Under the pieces are notes generated by a model. The model made no database searches, was not told where the DNA came from, and saw only the letters and a list, made by a program, of their open reading frames with translations. Shown piece by piece: positions 9,106 through 17,240 of a stretch of 64,000 nucleotides of DNA. The DNA lies in NCBI GenBank assembly GCA_019459085.1, contig JAIBEW010000029.1, positions 124,001 through 188,000 of the forward strand, written 5' to 3'. The first letter of the stretch is position 1. The number at the start of each line of letters is the position of its first letter. Origin of the DNA: Kaistella sp. GTDB taxonomy: Bacteria > Bacteroidota > Bacteroidia > Flavobacteriales > Weeksellaceae. A program made the position numbers and the translations under genes.

Positions 9106-10215
9106 ATGTTTTCAGAAGAGCATCTGTATTCAATCGCGTTGCGGAACAGTCCGCTTATCGGAGATGTGAACTTCAGGAAATTGGTCCGTGCTGCAGGTTC
9201 GGCAAAGGAAGTCTGGGAACTTTCAAAAAAAGGTCTGAAACACATCACCGGCATCGGTAAAAAAATCGCAGATCAGATTGGTGCCGATGAAAATCTGATC
9301 TTTGCTGAAAAGGAACTAATTTTCTGCGAAAAAAATAACGTCAAAATCCGGCTCCGTCACCTGAATGAACTACCGTATCTGTTGGATGAATGCGAAGATG
9401 CTCCTGCCATCCTTTATGAAAAAGGAAATTTCGATGAACATTTAAAATCTTTAAGCATTGTCGGCACCCGCAATCTTTCGGCTTACGGTAAAGAGTTTAT
9501 CGGAGATTTACTGGAAGCACTCAAACCTTTTAAAATAGTAACGGTAAGCGGTTTAGCAGTGGGTGCTGATGCTGAAGTCCATGAAAAATCACTCCTGAAT
9601 AACATTCCGACGGTAGCGGTACTTGCGCACGGCTTTCACACGCTTTATCCGTTTAGAAATAAAAAACTGTCGGAAAGAATTCTGGAAAATAACGGCGCTT
9701 TACTTTCTGAGTTCAATTCATCCCAAAAACCCGACCGGGAAAATTTCATCCAGAGAAACAGGATCATTGCGGGCCTTTCTGCCGCTACTGTTGTTGTGGA
9801 GACGGCTTTCGGTGGAGGTTCCGTGAGCACCGCAACGTTCGCGAACAACTACAACCGGGAAGTTTTCGCGCTTCCGGGAAAAATTACGGATAAATACAGT
9901 CAGGGCTGCAACCAGCTCATTGTGCAGAACAAAGCTTCCGCCATCTCAACCATTCAGGAATTAATTGAAAATCTCGGGTATTCCTCAATCACCGAAACAA
10001 CAGGTTCTCTTTTTCCAAAATCTGAAATAAAAATTCAACTTCCTGAAAATCAAAGGTTGATTTTAGAATATATCCGTGAAAAACCCTACACTTCACTGGA
10101 TGATCTTTCTGAAAACATCCACATATCATCCCATAAAATACTGCCAGTTTTACTTGAACTTGAGCTTTTAGGTTTAATTAAATCGCTTTCCGGGAGGCAG
10201 TATCTGGCAAAGTAA
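9106..10215 (+). CDS. dprA: DNA-processing protein DprA
   Basis: DprA protects incoming single-stranded DNA during natural transformation and loads RecA. The 369-residue protein has an N-terminal SAM/HhH-like region (GIGKKIADQIG near residue 48), the Rossmann-like DprA core (VGTRNLSAYGKEF near 120, SGLAVGADAEVH near 147, GGSVSTATFANNYNREVFA near 235), and a C-terminal winged-helix domain. The complete domain set suggests it is functional. DprA is widespread even in bacteria with no known competence, so its presence alone does not show competence. Confidence 0.95.
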   Translation: MFSEEHLYSIALRNSPLIGDVNFRKLVRAAGSAKEVWELSKKGLKHITGIGKKIADQIGADENLIFAEKELIFCEKNNVKIRLRHLNELPYLLDECEDAPAILYEKGNFDEHLKSLSIVGTRNLSAYGKEFIGDLLEALKPFKIVTVSGLAVGADAEVHEKSLLNNIPTVAVLAHGFHTLYPFRNKKLSERILENNGALLSEFNSSQKPDRENFIQRNRIIAGLSAATVVVETAFGGGSVSTATFANNYNREVFALPGKITDKYSQGCNQLIVQNKASAISTIQELIENLGYSSITETTGSLFPKSEIKIQLPENQRLILEYIREKPYTSLDDLSENIHISSHKILPVLLELELLGLIKSLSGRQYLAK

Positions 10216-10348
10216 AGTTCCGGGCTTTCTAAATATCCCATCTTAATTAACAAACTGTTCAATTTTCCTTAACACACAATTGCCTATTCCAAATATAATC
10301 GATGATTCTTCCGTGTTTTTTAATTTTTCAGTAAAAGAAATTTACCGC

Positions 10349-10378
10349 TTGTGGGTTTTGAAAAAAAAATTAAATTTG
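10349..10378 (+). promoter_or_regulatory. Promoter of glutamate dehydrogenase gene
   Basis: TTG at 10349-10351, a 19-base spacer and TAAATTTG at 10371-10378. This matches the Bacteroidota -33/-7 arrangement well and is the best full promoter in the window. It leaves a leader of roughly 16 bases before the gdhA ATG. Confidence 0.7.
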
Positions 10379-10400
10379 TTACTATAATTATCAAACCTTT

Positions 10401-11759
10401 ATGGAACAATATAATGTAGAGCAAAAGATTCAAGAATTTATTGCAAAAGTTGAAGCAAAAAACCCAAATGAGCCGGAATTTCTTCAGGCTGTAAAAGAAG
10501 TGGCCGTAACGGTGATTCCCTTTATCGCAACAAAAAGCGAATATACAGGAAAGAAACTTCTGGAAAGAATGGCAGAACCGGAAAGAACCATTATTTTCCG
10601 TGTTCCATGGGTTGATGACAAAGGTGAAATTCAGGTAAACAGAGGATTCAGGATTCAGATGAATTCTGCGATCGGACCTTATAAAGGAGGAATCAGATTT
10701 CACCCGACGGTGAATCTTTCCGTTCTTAAGTTTCTGGCATTCGAGCAGACTTTTAAAAACTCTTTAACTACTTTGCCGATGGGCGGAGGAAAAGGAGGTT
10801 CTGATTTTGACCCACAGGGGAAATCGGATATGGAAGTAATGCGTTTTTGCCAGGCTTTCATGACAGAAATGTGTAAACACATTGGACCGGAAACTGACGT
10901 TCCTGCAGGAGACATCGGTGTTGGAGCCAGAGAAATCGGGTATTTATTCGGTCAGTACAAAAAAATCAGAAACGAGTTTACAGGTGTTCTTACCGGAAAA
11001 GGTTTGGCTTACGGTGGATCGTTAATCCGTCCTGAAGCAACCGGTTACGGTGTAGTATATTTTGCAGAACAGATGCTTAAAACCATCGGTGAGGATTTCA
11101 AAGGAAAAACAGTATCGGTTTCAGGTTTCGGAAACGTAGCCTGGGGAGTGGTTAAAAAAGTGGAAGAACTGGGCGGTATAGCCGTTACAATTTCCGGTCC
11201 TGACGGTTATGTTTATGACAAAGACGGAATTACAGGGGATAAAATTGATTATTTGCTGGAACTTCGTTCGTCAGGAAACAACAGAGCTGAAGATTATGTA
11301 AAAAAATATCCGGGTGCTGAATTCCATGCAGGAAAACGCCCTTGGGAAGTAAAATGTGATGTTGCCATCCCTTCAGCAACACAAAATGAACTGGATCTGG
11401 ATGATGCTAAAAAATTAGTGGAAAACGGCGTGATCTGTGTAACAGAAGCTGCCAATATGCCATCAACTTTAGAGGCGATTAATTATTTTCTGGATCACAA
11501 AGTGCTATTCTCTCCGGGGAAAGCTTCCAACGCAGGTGGTGTAGCCACTTCCGGACTTGAAATGACACAAAACTCCATCCGTCTGAACTGGTCATCAGAA
11601 GAAGTGGATGCGAGGCTGAAAGAAATCATGATCGGAATTCATAAAGCATGCAGAGACTACGGAAAAGAAGAAGATGGATATGTGAACTACGTGAAAGGAG
11701 CCAACATTGCCGGCTTCGTGAAAGTGGCCGAGGCCATGCTCGCGCAGGGAGTTGTATAA
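10401..11759 (+). CDS. gdhA: NADP-specific glutamate dehydrogenase
   Basis: It catalyses 2-oxoglutarate + ammonia + NADPH to glutamate, linking nitrogen assimilation with central carbon. The protein is 452 residues, typical of hexameric NADP-type GDH. It has GPYKGGIRFHPTVN (near 92), the catalytic lysine in PMGGGKGGSDFDP (near 130), the PAGDIGVGAREIGYL segment and the dinucleotide fold VSGFGNVAWG (near 240). It is monocistronic, between its own promoter and a strong terminator. Codon use is smoother than its neighbours, consistent with high expression. Confidence 0.97.
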   Translation: MEQYNVEQKIQEFIAKVEAKNPNEPEFLQAVKEVAVTVIPFIATKSEYTGKKLLERMAEPERTIIFRVPWVDDKGEIQVNRGFRIQMNSAIGPYKGGIRFHPTVNLSVLKFLAFEQTFKNSLTTLPMGGGKGGSDFDPQGKSDMEVMRFCQAFMTEMCKHIGPETDVPAGDIGVGAREIGYLFGQYKKIRNEFTGVLTGKGLAYGGSLIRPEATGYGVVYFAEQMLKTIGEDFKGKTVSVSGFGNVAWGVVKKVEELGGIAVTISGPDGYVYDKDGITGDKIDYLLELRSSGNNRAEDYVKKYPGAEFHAGKRPWEVKCDVAIPSATQNELDLDDAKKLVENGVICVTEAANMPSTLEAINYFLDHKVLFSPGKASNAGGVATSGLEMTQNSIRLNWSSEEVDARLKEIMIGIHKACRDYGKEEDGYVNYVKGANIAGFVKVAEAMLAQGVV

Positions 11760-11762
11760 TGT

Positions 11763-11789
11763 AAAAGCCGGATTGTCTCCGGCTTTTTT
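11763..11789 (+). terminator. Intrinsic terminator of gdhA
   Basis: AAAAGCCGG, a 7-base loop, CCGGCTTTT and a further T run: a 9-bp stem directly after the gdhA stop. Confidence 0.85.
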
Positions 11790-11837
11790 CATAACATCCT
11801 GTCCCGGGAAAATGGGAAAAAAGTAAAGTGAAAGGAT

Positions 11838-11864
11838 AAAAAGCATTGAAATTCAATGCTTTTT
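11838..11864. terminator. Bidirectional intrinsic terminator
   Basis: A 12-bp perfect stem (AAAAAGCATTGA/TCAATGCTTTTT) with a 3-base loop and T runs on both strands. It lies between the gdhA terminator and the one serving the small secreted protein gene, so three hairpins stand in 140 bases. Confidence 0.7.
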
Positions 11865-11879
11865 ATTTTGCTCATAAAA

Positions 11880-11902
11880 AAGTCCTGAAAATTTCAGGAC
11901 TT
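11880..11902 (-). terminator. Terminator of the small secreted protein gene
   Basis: AAGTCCTGAAA / TTTCAGGACTT inverted repeat followed on the minus strand by a T run, 30 bases after the stop of the gene at 11932-12192. Confidence 0.75.
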
Positions 11903-11931
11903 CTTCTTTACATTAATACTTCTTGGGACTT

Positions 11932-12192
11932 TTATTTTATAGGCTTGTCCAACTGGACTTCATTTTCTGCTTTAATCTCCGCCGCAGTTTCCTGCTGCAT
12001 TGCTTCCTGTTCAGCTTTTCTACGTTCTTCAATTTCTGCAGGAGTCAGTACAGCCGCGGAATCAACTTTCACTTCAACGCCGGTTTCCACAGGCATTGTT
12101 TTTTTCGGAGCTTTTGTAGTATCGGCAGTCTGTGCACTTGCAAACGCAACTCCTGCAGCCAGCAAAACTGCTGTAAATAAGGACTTTTTCAT
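11932..12192 (-). CDS. Small secreted acidic protein, unknown function
   Basis: An 86-residue protein with a clear signal peptide (MKKSLFTAVLLAAGVAFASA, cleavage near residue 20). The mature part is low in complexity and rich in Ala, Glu, Lys and Thr, with a probable charged helix around EIEERRKAEQEAMQQE. There is no cysteine at the signal end, so it is not a lipoprotein. It resembles in style the two small lipoproteins at 25813 and 26282 (Asp/Thr-rich segments after the signal), but is not clearly homologous. Function unknown; it has its own terminator. Confidence 0.75.
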   Translation of the reverse strand: MKKSLFTAVLLAAGVAFASAQTADTTKAPKKTMPVETGVEVKVDSAAVLTPAEIEERRKAEQEAMQQETAAEIKAENEVQLDKPIK

Positions 12193-12305
12193 AATGTTTT
12201 ATTTTAATGGGTTATGAATCAATAACGCAGTAAAACATTGTGAATTATGCTGACTGTCAGACTTTAACTCAAATTACGGGAGTTTGTGATTTGTTCGGAA
12301 TTTCT

Positions 12306-12797
12306 TTACTTTTTCTCCAAATTTTTCTGAATTCGCTCTACAAATTCAAAAGCAGCGGGGCAGATCAGTGTATTTTTTATGGTGAGATGATTGATCTGGT
12401 AAATTTTTTTCCGGTCGGTATGCGGAAATTCGCGGCAGGCTTTGGGCCGGACTTCGTAAATGGAACAGGTATTATCAACATTCAGAAACCAACAGGGCAG
12501 ATTTTGCAGCACTTTATCGCGGTCTTCATCTGTCCTGAGATATTTTGCTTCGAAATCAGCGGGTTTAAGACGAAGATGTCTGGAAATTCTTTCAATATCC
12601 TTTTCGGTGAAAAGCGGACCGGTGGTTTTGCAGCAGTTCGCGCACTGCAGACAGTCGATTTTTTCAAAAACTTCCTCATGGGTTTCCTGAACGATATAAT
12701 CGAGATTTTTCGGCGGTCTTTTCTTGAGAGTTTCCAGAATTTTCTGATGCTCTTTCTGCTTCAGAACGGCCTGGTTTTTATAGAATTCCAGATTCAT
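12306..12797 (-). CDS. YkgJ-family cysteine cluster protein
   Basis: A 163-residue protein with the CxxCxxCC cluster at residues 49-56 (CLQCANCC) and later cysteines in PCWFLNVDNTC and RPKACREFP. This is the pattern of the YkgJ family, which probably binds zinc or an iron-sulfur cluster; the biological role is not established. The frame stays open upstream for 57 more codons, but those run through a GC-rich repeat and give low-complexity Arg/Ala/Ser sequence. The ATG at 12797, directly after a promoter box, is clearly the real start. Confidence 0.88.
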   Translation of the reverse strand: MNLEFYKNQAVLKQKEHQKILETLKKRPPKNLDYIVQETHEEVFEKIDCLQCANCCKTTGPLFTEKDIERISRHLRLKPADFEAKYLRTDEDRDKVLQNLPCWFLNVDNTCSIYEVRPKACREFPHTDRKKIYQINHLTIKNTLICPAAFEFVERIQKNLEKK

Positions 12798-12801
12798 GAT
12801 G

Positions 12802-12809
12802 CAAAAATA
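12802..12809 (-). promoter_or_regulatory. -7 box abutting the YkgJ-family start codon
   Basis: The minus strand reads TATTTTTG, ending only 4 bases before the ATG at 12797. If this is the active box, transcription starts at or next to the A of the ATG, giving a leaderless message. Confidence 0.5.
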
Positions 12810-12849
12810 AGCGATATTTCCGATAAATCCGTTTGTTTTGATGACTGAA

Positions 12850-12950
12850 CTGCGGCCGCGATAGGAGCGGTTACCCCGCAGTGAGGCGGCGGAACGCAGT
12901 GGAGCCGCCGAACGAGGAGTATGAGCGGATAGCGCGAATTGTCCGCCCAA
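12850..12950. repeat. GC-rich intergenic element with nested hairpins
   Basis: A roughly 100-base block, much richer in G+C than the rest of the window. It contains the palindrome GCGGCCGC, a 6-bp stem GGCGGC/GCCGCC (12885-12890 with 12904-12909) and a 5-bp stem GCGGA/TCCGC (12925-12929 with 12942-12946). It looks like a REP or bacterial interspersed element. Only one full copy is visible here, though a shorter GC-rich hairpin of similar style is at 60411-60431. Confidence 0.6.
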
Positions 12951-12995
12951 ATAAAATGATGACTTCAATCATACCTGCCTCATTTTTTATTTGAC

Positions 12996-13003
12996 TAATT
13001 TTG
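12996..13003 (+). promoter_or_regulatory. -7 box of the truncated haemoglobin gene
   Basis: TAATTTTG, ending 4 bases before the ATG at 13008; this implies a leaderless or nearly leaderless transcript. Confidence 0.45.
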
Positions 13004-13007
13004 AAAG

Positions 13008-13388
13008 ATGAAAAAACTGGAAACAAGGGAAGATATTGAACTTCTGGTAAATAAATTTTATGATAAAGTCGGCAACGATCCCACCATCGGGTTTTTCTTT
13101 ACCGATGTGGCGAAGGTCAACTGGAACCATCATTTGCCGAAGATGTATGCTTTTTGGGAAACCTTACTATTCGGACAGATTTCTTATAAAGGAAATCCGA
13201 TGGCTGCTCATTTTCCAGTCAACGAAAAAATTCCCATGGAAAAATTCCATTTTGAACACTGGCTGAAACTCTGGACGGAAACAGTAGAGGAAAATTTCAG
13301 CGGCGAAATGGCAGATCTTGCAATTTACAAAGCCACAAACATCGCCAATTTAATGGCCCACAAAATGGATATTGCCAGAAGGGTTTAA
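13008..13388 (+). CDS. Group III truncated haemoglobin
   Basis: A 126-residue protein of the 2-on-2 globin fold. The proximal haem-binding histidine is in FHFEHWLKLW (near residue 84) and the B/E-helix region has FYDKVGNDPTIGFFF and WNHHLPKMYAFWETLLFG. Group III globins bind oxygen, nitric oxide or cyanide; their roles in the Bacteroidota are not settled, and nitric oxide or oxygen handling is only an inference. It is a single gene, convergent with the antiporter gene 9 bases away. Confidence 0.9.
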   Translation: MKKLETREDIELLVNKFYDKVGNDPTIGFFFTDVAKVNWNHHLPKMYAFWETLLFGQISYKGNPMAAHFPVNEKIPMEKFHFEHWLKLWTETVEENFSGEMADLAIYKATNIANLMAHKMDIARRV

Positions 13389-13397
13389 TTTATCGTT

Positions 13398-14474
13398 TTA
13401 AGGCACAATTACCGTAAAAATATAGGCCGCCAGATTCACGAGAAGCACCGTGCCGTAAAGATGGTTGGTTTTTCCTCTGCTTAAAGAAAGCATCACGATG
13501 AAAACCGACAAAGCCAAAAGGATGATCGATTTCATATCCAGTCCCAGAACAAACGGGATATCGTAAATAATGCAGACCACCGAAACAGCCGGAATGGTTA
13601 ATCCTACACTTGCCAAAGCAGACCCCAGTCCCAGATTAATGGAAGACTGAATCTGATTGTTCTGTGCCGCACGGATGGCCGCCAATCCTTCCGGCAGAAG
13701 CACTACAGATGCGATGATTACTCCCACCAAAGCACGCGGCGCGCCGATGTTTTCAACAAATCCTTCAATTACAGGGGAGAGTCCTTTCGCCATAAAAATA
13801 ACCGCCGCCAGACAGATGATCAGCAGTAACAGACTGATGAACATTTTCGCATTGCTTGGCGGATCAGCTTCGTGAGCCGCATTATCTTCTTCAGCTACAA
13901 TGAAATAGTTGCGGTGACGCACCGTCTGCAACATTAAAAAACTTCCATAAATCACCAGACAGGCGAGAGAAACAAAAATCAACTGCGGTTCGGTATAAAA
14001 TGGTCCCCGAATACTGCTCGTATAATTGGGAAGGATAAGAGTGAGTACCAATATTGCCACCAAACTCACCAGATAAGTGGTGGCGGAATTCGTTATAAAA
14101 AACTGCTCTTTGTATTTTCTGCTGCCGACCCAAATACAGATGCCCAGAATACCGTTGAGAATGATCATTACCGCAGCAAAAATGGTGTCCCGCGCATAAG
14201 TCATAGCACCCTCGCCGCCTGAAAGCATGAATGAAATGATTAAACCCACTTCCAAAACGGTGATACAGATCGCCAGAATAATGGTTCCGAAAGGTTCACC
14301 CACTTTATGTGCCACCACTTCAGCATGATGAACGGCCGCCAAAACGGTTGCGAATAGTAAAACTGCTCCCGTGATATTTGCAAAAACAGTGTTGGTAAGA
14401 AATCCAGCCAGATAAAATACAGAAGAAATAATCGGGACGAGAACAGACCAGTGAAGAAAGTCTTTTGGTTTCAT
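13398..14474 (-). CDS. Calcium/cation:proton antiporter (ChaA/CaX family)
   Basis: About 358 residues with some 11 membrane segments. The two CaX alpha repeats are visible: GEPFGTIILAICITVLEVGL in the first half and IIASVVLLPEGLAAIRAAQN in the second, each with the conserved acidic residue that binds the cation. The family exports Ca2+ or Na+/K+ in exchange for protons; substrate cannot be decided here. A 23-codon upstream extension exists (to 14543) but would overlap the next gene and gives a poor N-terminus; MKPKDFLHW at 14474 is preferred. Confidence 0.88.
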   Translation of the reverse strand: MKPKDFLHWSVLVPIISSVFYLAGFLTNTVFANITGAVLLFATVLAAVHHAEVVAHKVGEPFGTIILAICITVLEVGLIISFMLSGGEGAMTYARDTIFAAVMIILNGILGICIWVGSRKYKEQFFITNSATTYLVSLVAILVLTLILPNYTSSIRGPFYTEPQLIFVSLACLVIYGSFLMLQTVRHRNYFIVAEEDNAAHEADPPSNAKMFISLLLLIICLAAVIFMAKGLSPVIEGFVENIGAPRALVGVIIASVVLLPEGLAAIRAAQNNQIQSSINLGLGSALASVGLTIPAVSVVCIIYDIPFVLGLDMKSIILLALSVFIVMLSLSRGKTNHLYGTVLLVNLAAYIFTVIVP

Positions 14475-14535
14475 AAAATCGCAATTTAACAAGTATACTG
14501 AAATTTTATAAAAAATCAAAATGTGTCCTATAAGG

Positions 14536-14889
14536 CTAATCACCGAGTTCTCCCAGCAATTTCCAGAAATAAAAGTCCTGAAAATCTGTAAACATGTGGA
14601 AAATAAGCCCTGCGGCGATAATTTTATACTTACCCTTCAAAAAAACAACTCCGAGAAAATAAAGCGCAATCATGGGATACGTATGCAACGGATGGAAGCC
14701 GATACTGCTTCGGTTTGGGTCGAACATAGGTGTAGAGAAAACGTGATCCAAATCTACCAGCATTGTTGCCAGCATCAGAAAATAAGCCTTGCGCCAGTTA
14801 TCTTTGAAAAACAGTTTGGCAATGAAAACCGGAAAAATAAAATGCAGGAAATAATGTACAATTTCCCGAATGTAAAAAGTGTTTTCCAT
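14536..14889 (-). CDS. DUF6122 family membrane protein
   Basis: A 117-residue protein with about four membrane segments and the family features VHYFLHFIFPV, LVDLDHVFSTPMFDPNRSS and FHPLHTYP. The conserved His and Asp residues resemble the YdjM/metal-dependent hydrolase-like membrane folds, but no activity is known. Its start overlaps the stop of the AlkD gene by one base, suggesting co-transcription with it and hflX. Confidence 0.8.
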   Translation of the reverse strand: MENTFYIREIVHYFLHFIFPVFIAKLFFKDNWRKAYFLMLATMLVDLDHVFSTPMFDPNRSSIGFHPLHTYPMIALYFLGVVFLKGKYKIIAAGLIFHMFTDFQDFYFWKLLGELGD

Positions 14890-15599
14890 TATATTCTTCC
14901 TTTCAGAAAATCCTGACGCATATCTTCATCCAGTTTTTCGATGGCATACCGCAGGGTGGTTCGCGGCATATTATGGTAATGGGTTTTGAGGAACTGAAAC
15001 AATTCGTGTTCATCCTTTATCCCCATTTCGCGCAGCAGCCATCCATTGGCTTTGTGCATGAGGTCGTGTGGATGATAAAGGTTTTTCAGTACCAATTCTT
15101 TCATGAGTTCAAATTCTCCCCTTTTCACATGATACATCGTGGAAACTACGGCCATTCGCTTGCTCCAGAGATTGTCTTCGTTCGCAAGTTTGTTCAAAAT
15201 GCGGTCATCTTGATTTTCAAAGCAATGTCTTCCGAGGATTTTGTAACAGGAATTATCCACCAGATCCCAGTTGTTGATGTGCTGTTTATTCTGAAGGTAA
15301 AATATGAGGATTTCTTCTTTCTCTTCCGGAATTTTGGTTTTTTCAAACTTCGCCACGAGCATCAGCAATGCGCAGTGGCGGTGTTCATGGATTTTGGAAG
15401 ATAAAAGTGAGCCTAATTCCTTCAAAGAAATTCTGTTCCAGAATTCATTCGCAATTTTCCTTTGATCCGGAACGGCGACGCCGATAAATTCATCGCCTTC
15501 GGCATATTCGCCCCTTCCGGCTTTGAAAAATCTTGGAAAAAAGGCTGCTTTTTCCGGGACAGAAAGATCATGCAGGGCAGATTTAATTTCGGTGATCAT
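14889..15599 (-). CDS. AlkD-like DNA alkylation repair glycosylase
   Basis: A 236-residue all-helical (HEAT-like) protein. It has the AlkD active-site pattern NNWDLVDNSCYKI, with W111 and D115 at the positions expected for the catalytic Trp and Asp, and a downstream WSKRMAVVSTM. AlkD enzymes remove bulky or cationic N3- and N7-alkyl purines without base flipping. It lies 8 bases after hflX and one base overlaps the DUF6122 gene. Substrate range is inferred from the family. Confidence 0.9.
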   Translation of the reverse strand: MITEIKSALHDLSVPEKAAFFPRFFKAGRGEYAEGDEFIGVAVPDQRKIANEFWNRISLKELGSLLSSKIHEHRHCALLMLVAKFEKTKIPEEKEEILIFYLQNKQHINNWDLVDNSCYKILGRHCFENQDDRILNKLANEDNLWSKRMAVVSTMYHVKRGEFELMKELVLKNLYHPHDLMHKANGWLLREMGIKDEHELFQFLKTHYHNMPRTTLRYAIEKLDEDMRQDFLKGRI

Positions 15600-15607
15600 T
15601 GATCTGA

Positions 15608-16819
15608 TTATGATTCTTCCTCTTCAAAATATTCAAACAGAAAATCGTTGTACGGAAATCTCGAAATATGGATTTTCAACACCTCATCATAAATCATTCT
15701 TTTCATGTCGTCGAAATTTTCCTTTGTTAACGCCGAAATGAAAACCGTAGGATATTTAGATTTCGACATCCAGGTTTTTTCCCATTCCTGCAGAGAAATG
15801 TTTTTGCGCGATTCAGGAGTAAGATCGTCTTCTTCCTTTTTTTCGTAACTGAAATCATCAATTTTATTGAACACCATGATCATCGGTTTCTGATGCGCGT
15901 TGATCTCCATTAAAATCTGGTTCACCGAATCAATATGATCCTCAAAACTTTCGTGGGAAATATCCACCACATGAATGAGCAGATCTGCTTCCCGAACCTC
16001 ATCGAGTGTTGATTTGAAACTTTCCACGAGCTGCGTAGGAAGTTTACGGATAAAACCAACGGTGTCTGTCAGCAAAAACGGCAGATTGCCGATCACGACT
16101 TTTCTTACCGTGGTATCGAGGGTTGCAAAGAGTTTATTTTCGGCGAAAACTTCTGATTTAGAAATCGCGTTCATCAACGTAGATTTTCCAACATTGGTAT
16201 AGCCTACAAGCGCTGCTCTCACAACTTTTCCACGGTTGTTTCTCTGGGTAGCCATTTGGCGGTCGATGGTTTTGAGTTTTTCCTTCAACAATGAAATCCG
16301 GTCGCGGATAATCCTTCTGTCGGTTTCAATCTCGGTTTCACCCGGACCTCTCATCCCGATTCCCCCTTTCTGTCTTTCGAGGTGGGTCCACATTCTCGTC
16401 AGTCTAGGTAAGAGATACTGGTATTGCGCGAGTTCCACCTGAGTTCTGGCATATGAAGTTTGCGCACGCTGCGCAAAAATATCAAGAATAAGGTTCGTAC
16501 GGTCCAAGATTTTAACTTCAATCTCTCGTTCAAGGTTTTTCAGCTGTGATGGTGAAAGTTCGTCATCAAAAATAATGGTTCCTATTTCGTTTTCTTTTAC
16601 ATAATCCCTTATTTCCTGAGCTTTTCCACTACCGATGAAGGTTTTGGAATCTGGTTGCGTAAGTTTCTGGGTAAAGCGTTTTACCACGGTTGCGCCTGCA
16701 GTCAAAGCCAGAAACTCCAGTTCATCCATATATTCAATGAGCTCGTCTTCGTCCTGGTTTTGGGTAATAACGCCGACTAAAACGGCTTTTTCGTATAAGT
16801 GTTCTTTATTATCGAGCAT
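15608..16819 (-). CDS. hflX: Ribosome-associated GTPase HflX
   Basis: HflX binds the 50S subunit and splits stalled or hibernating ribosomes, mainly under heat or antibiotic stress. The 403-residue protein has the N-terminal HflX nucleotide-binding domain (GSGKAQEIRDYV near 65; FDDELSPSQLKNLE near 90), the glycine-rich GGIGMRGPGETEIETDRR linker, and the G domain: GYTNVGKST (P-loop), DTVGFIRKLP (G3), NKID (G4). It heads a minus-strand group with AlkD and the DUF6122 gene. Confidence 0.96.
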   Translation of the reverse strand: MLDNKEHLYEKAVLVGVITQNQDEDELIEYMDELEFLALTAGATVVKRFTQKLTQPDSKTFIGSGKAQEIRDYVKENEIGTIIFDDELSPSQLKNLEREIEVKILDRTNLILDIFAQRAQTSYARTQVELAQYQYLLPRLTRMWTHLERQKGGIGMRGPGETEIETDRRIIRDRISLLKEKLKTIDRQMATQRNNRGKVVRAALVGYTNVGKSTLMNAISKSEVFAENKLFATLDTTVRKVVIGNLPFLLTDTVGFIRKLPTQLVESFKSTLDEVREADLLIHVVDISHESFEDHIDSVNQILMEINAHQKPMIMVFNKIDDFSYEKKEEDDLTPESRKNISLQEWEKTWMSKSKYPTVFISALTKENFDDMKRMIYDEVLKIHISRFPYNDFLFEYFEEEES

Positions 16820-16852
16820 AATTGGTCTTTTTTCTGATCTGTTTCTACAAAA

Positions 16853-17125
16853 TTAGTTTTTTTCTTTATTATAAATGATTTTCAGCACAATCAAAACCGC
16901 TGTGGCCACAACCGAAATGCTGTTGGTGACCATCATGGAGATATGATCCTGTTTAATTCCGTACCAAAGCCATAATCCGGAACTCACGACCCCAATGATG
17001 CATGTTACCAAAGAGATTTCCTCGGCCGATTTTTCCTTAAAGATCTTGATAATTTGGGGAATGAAAAGTGCAGATGACAAACCGCCTGCAACAAAACCTA
17101 TAATTTCCGGATTCACATTCATCAT
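16853..17125 (-). CDS. SemiSWEET-type sugar transporter (PQ-loop)
   Basis: A 90-residue protein with three membrane segments and the PQ motif in FIPQIIKIFKEKSAEEIS. SemiSWEETs are half-size sugar facilitators that work as dimers. The WLWYGI segment in TM2 matches family members. Substrate unknown. Several Met codons are possible starts (17125, 17122); the N-terminus differs by only one residue. Confidence 0.85.
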   Translation of the reverse strand: MMNVNPEIIGFVAGGLSSALFIPQIIKIFKEKSAEEISLVTCIIGVVSSGLWLWYGIKQDHISMMVTNSISVVATAVLIVLKIIYNKEKN

Positions 17126-17240
17126 ATTTTATTAAAGTAATTCATCTATAATTTCCGGAGCAAATGAGCCATTTCCGTACCATAACGTCGGCTGTATTGA
17201 ATAAATTTCTTAATTTAGCGACACTAAAATAATTTAAAAA

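Noticed and set aside
12240-12848. A 202-codon open frame on the plus strand
   Set aside because: It is antisense to the YkgJ-family gene, has an ordinary shadow composition (Phe-rich) and no family pattern; the minus-strand cysteine cluster is clearly the gene.
12798-12968. N-terminal extension of the YkgJ-family protein
   Set aside because: The 57 extra codons read through the GC-rich repeat and upstream of the promoter box.
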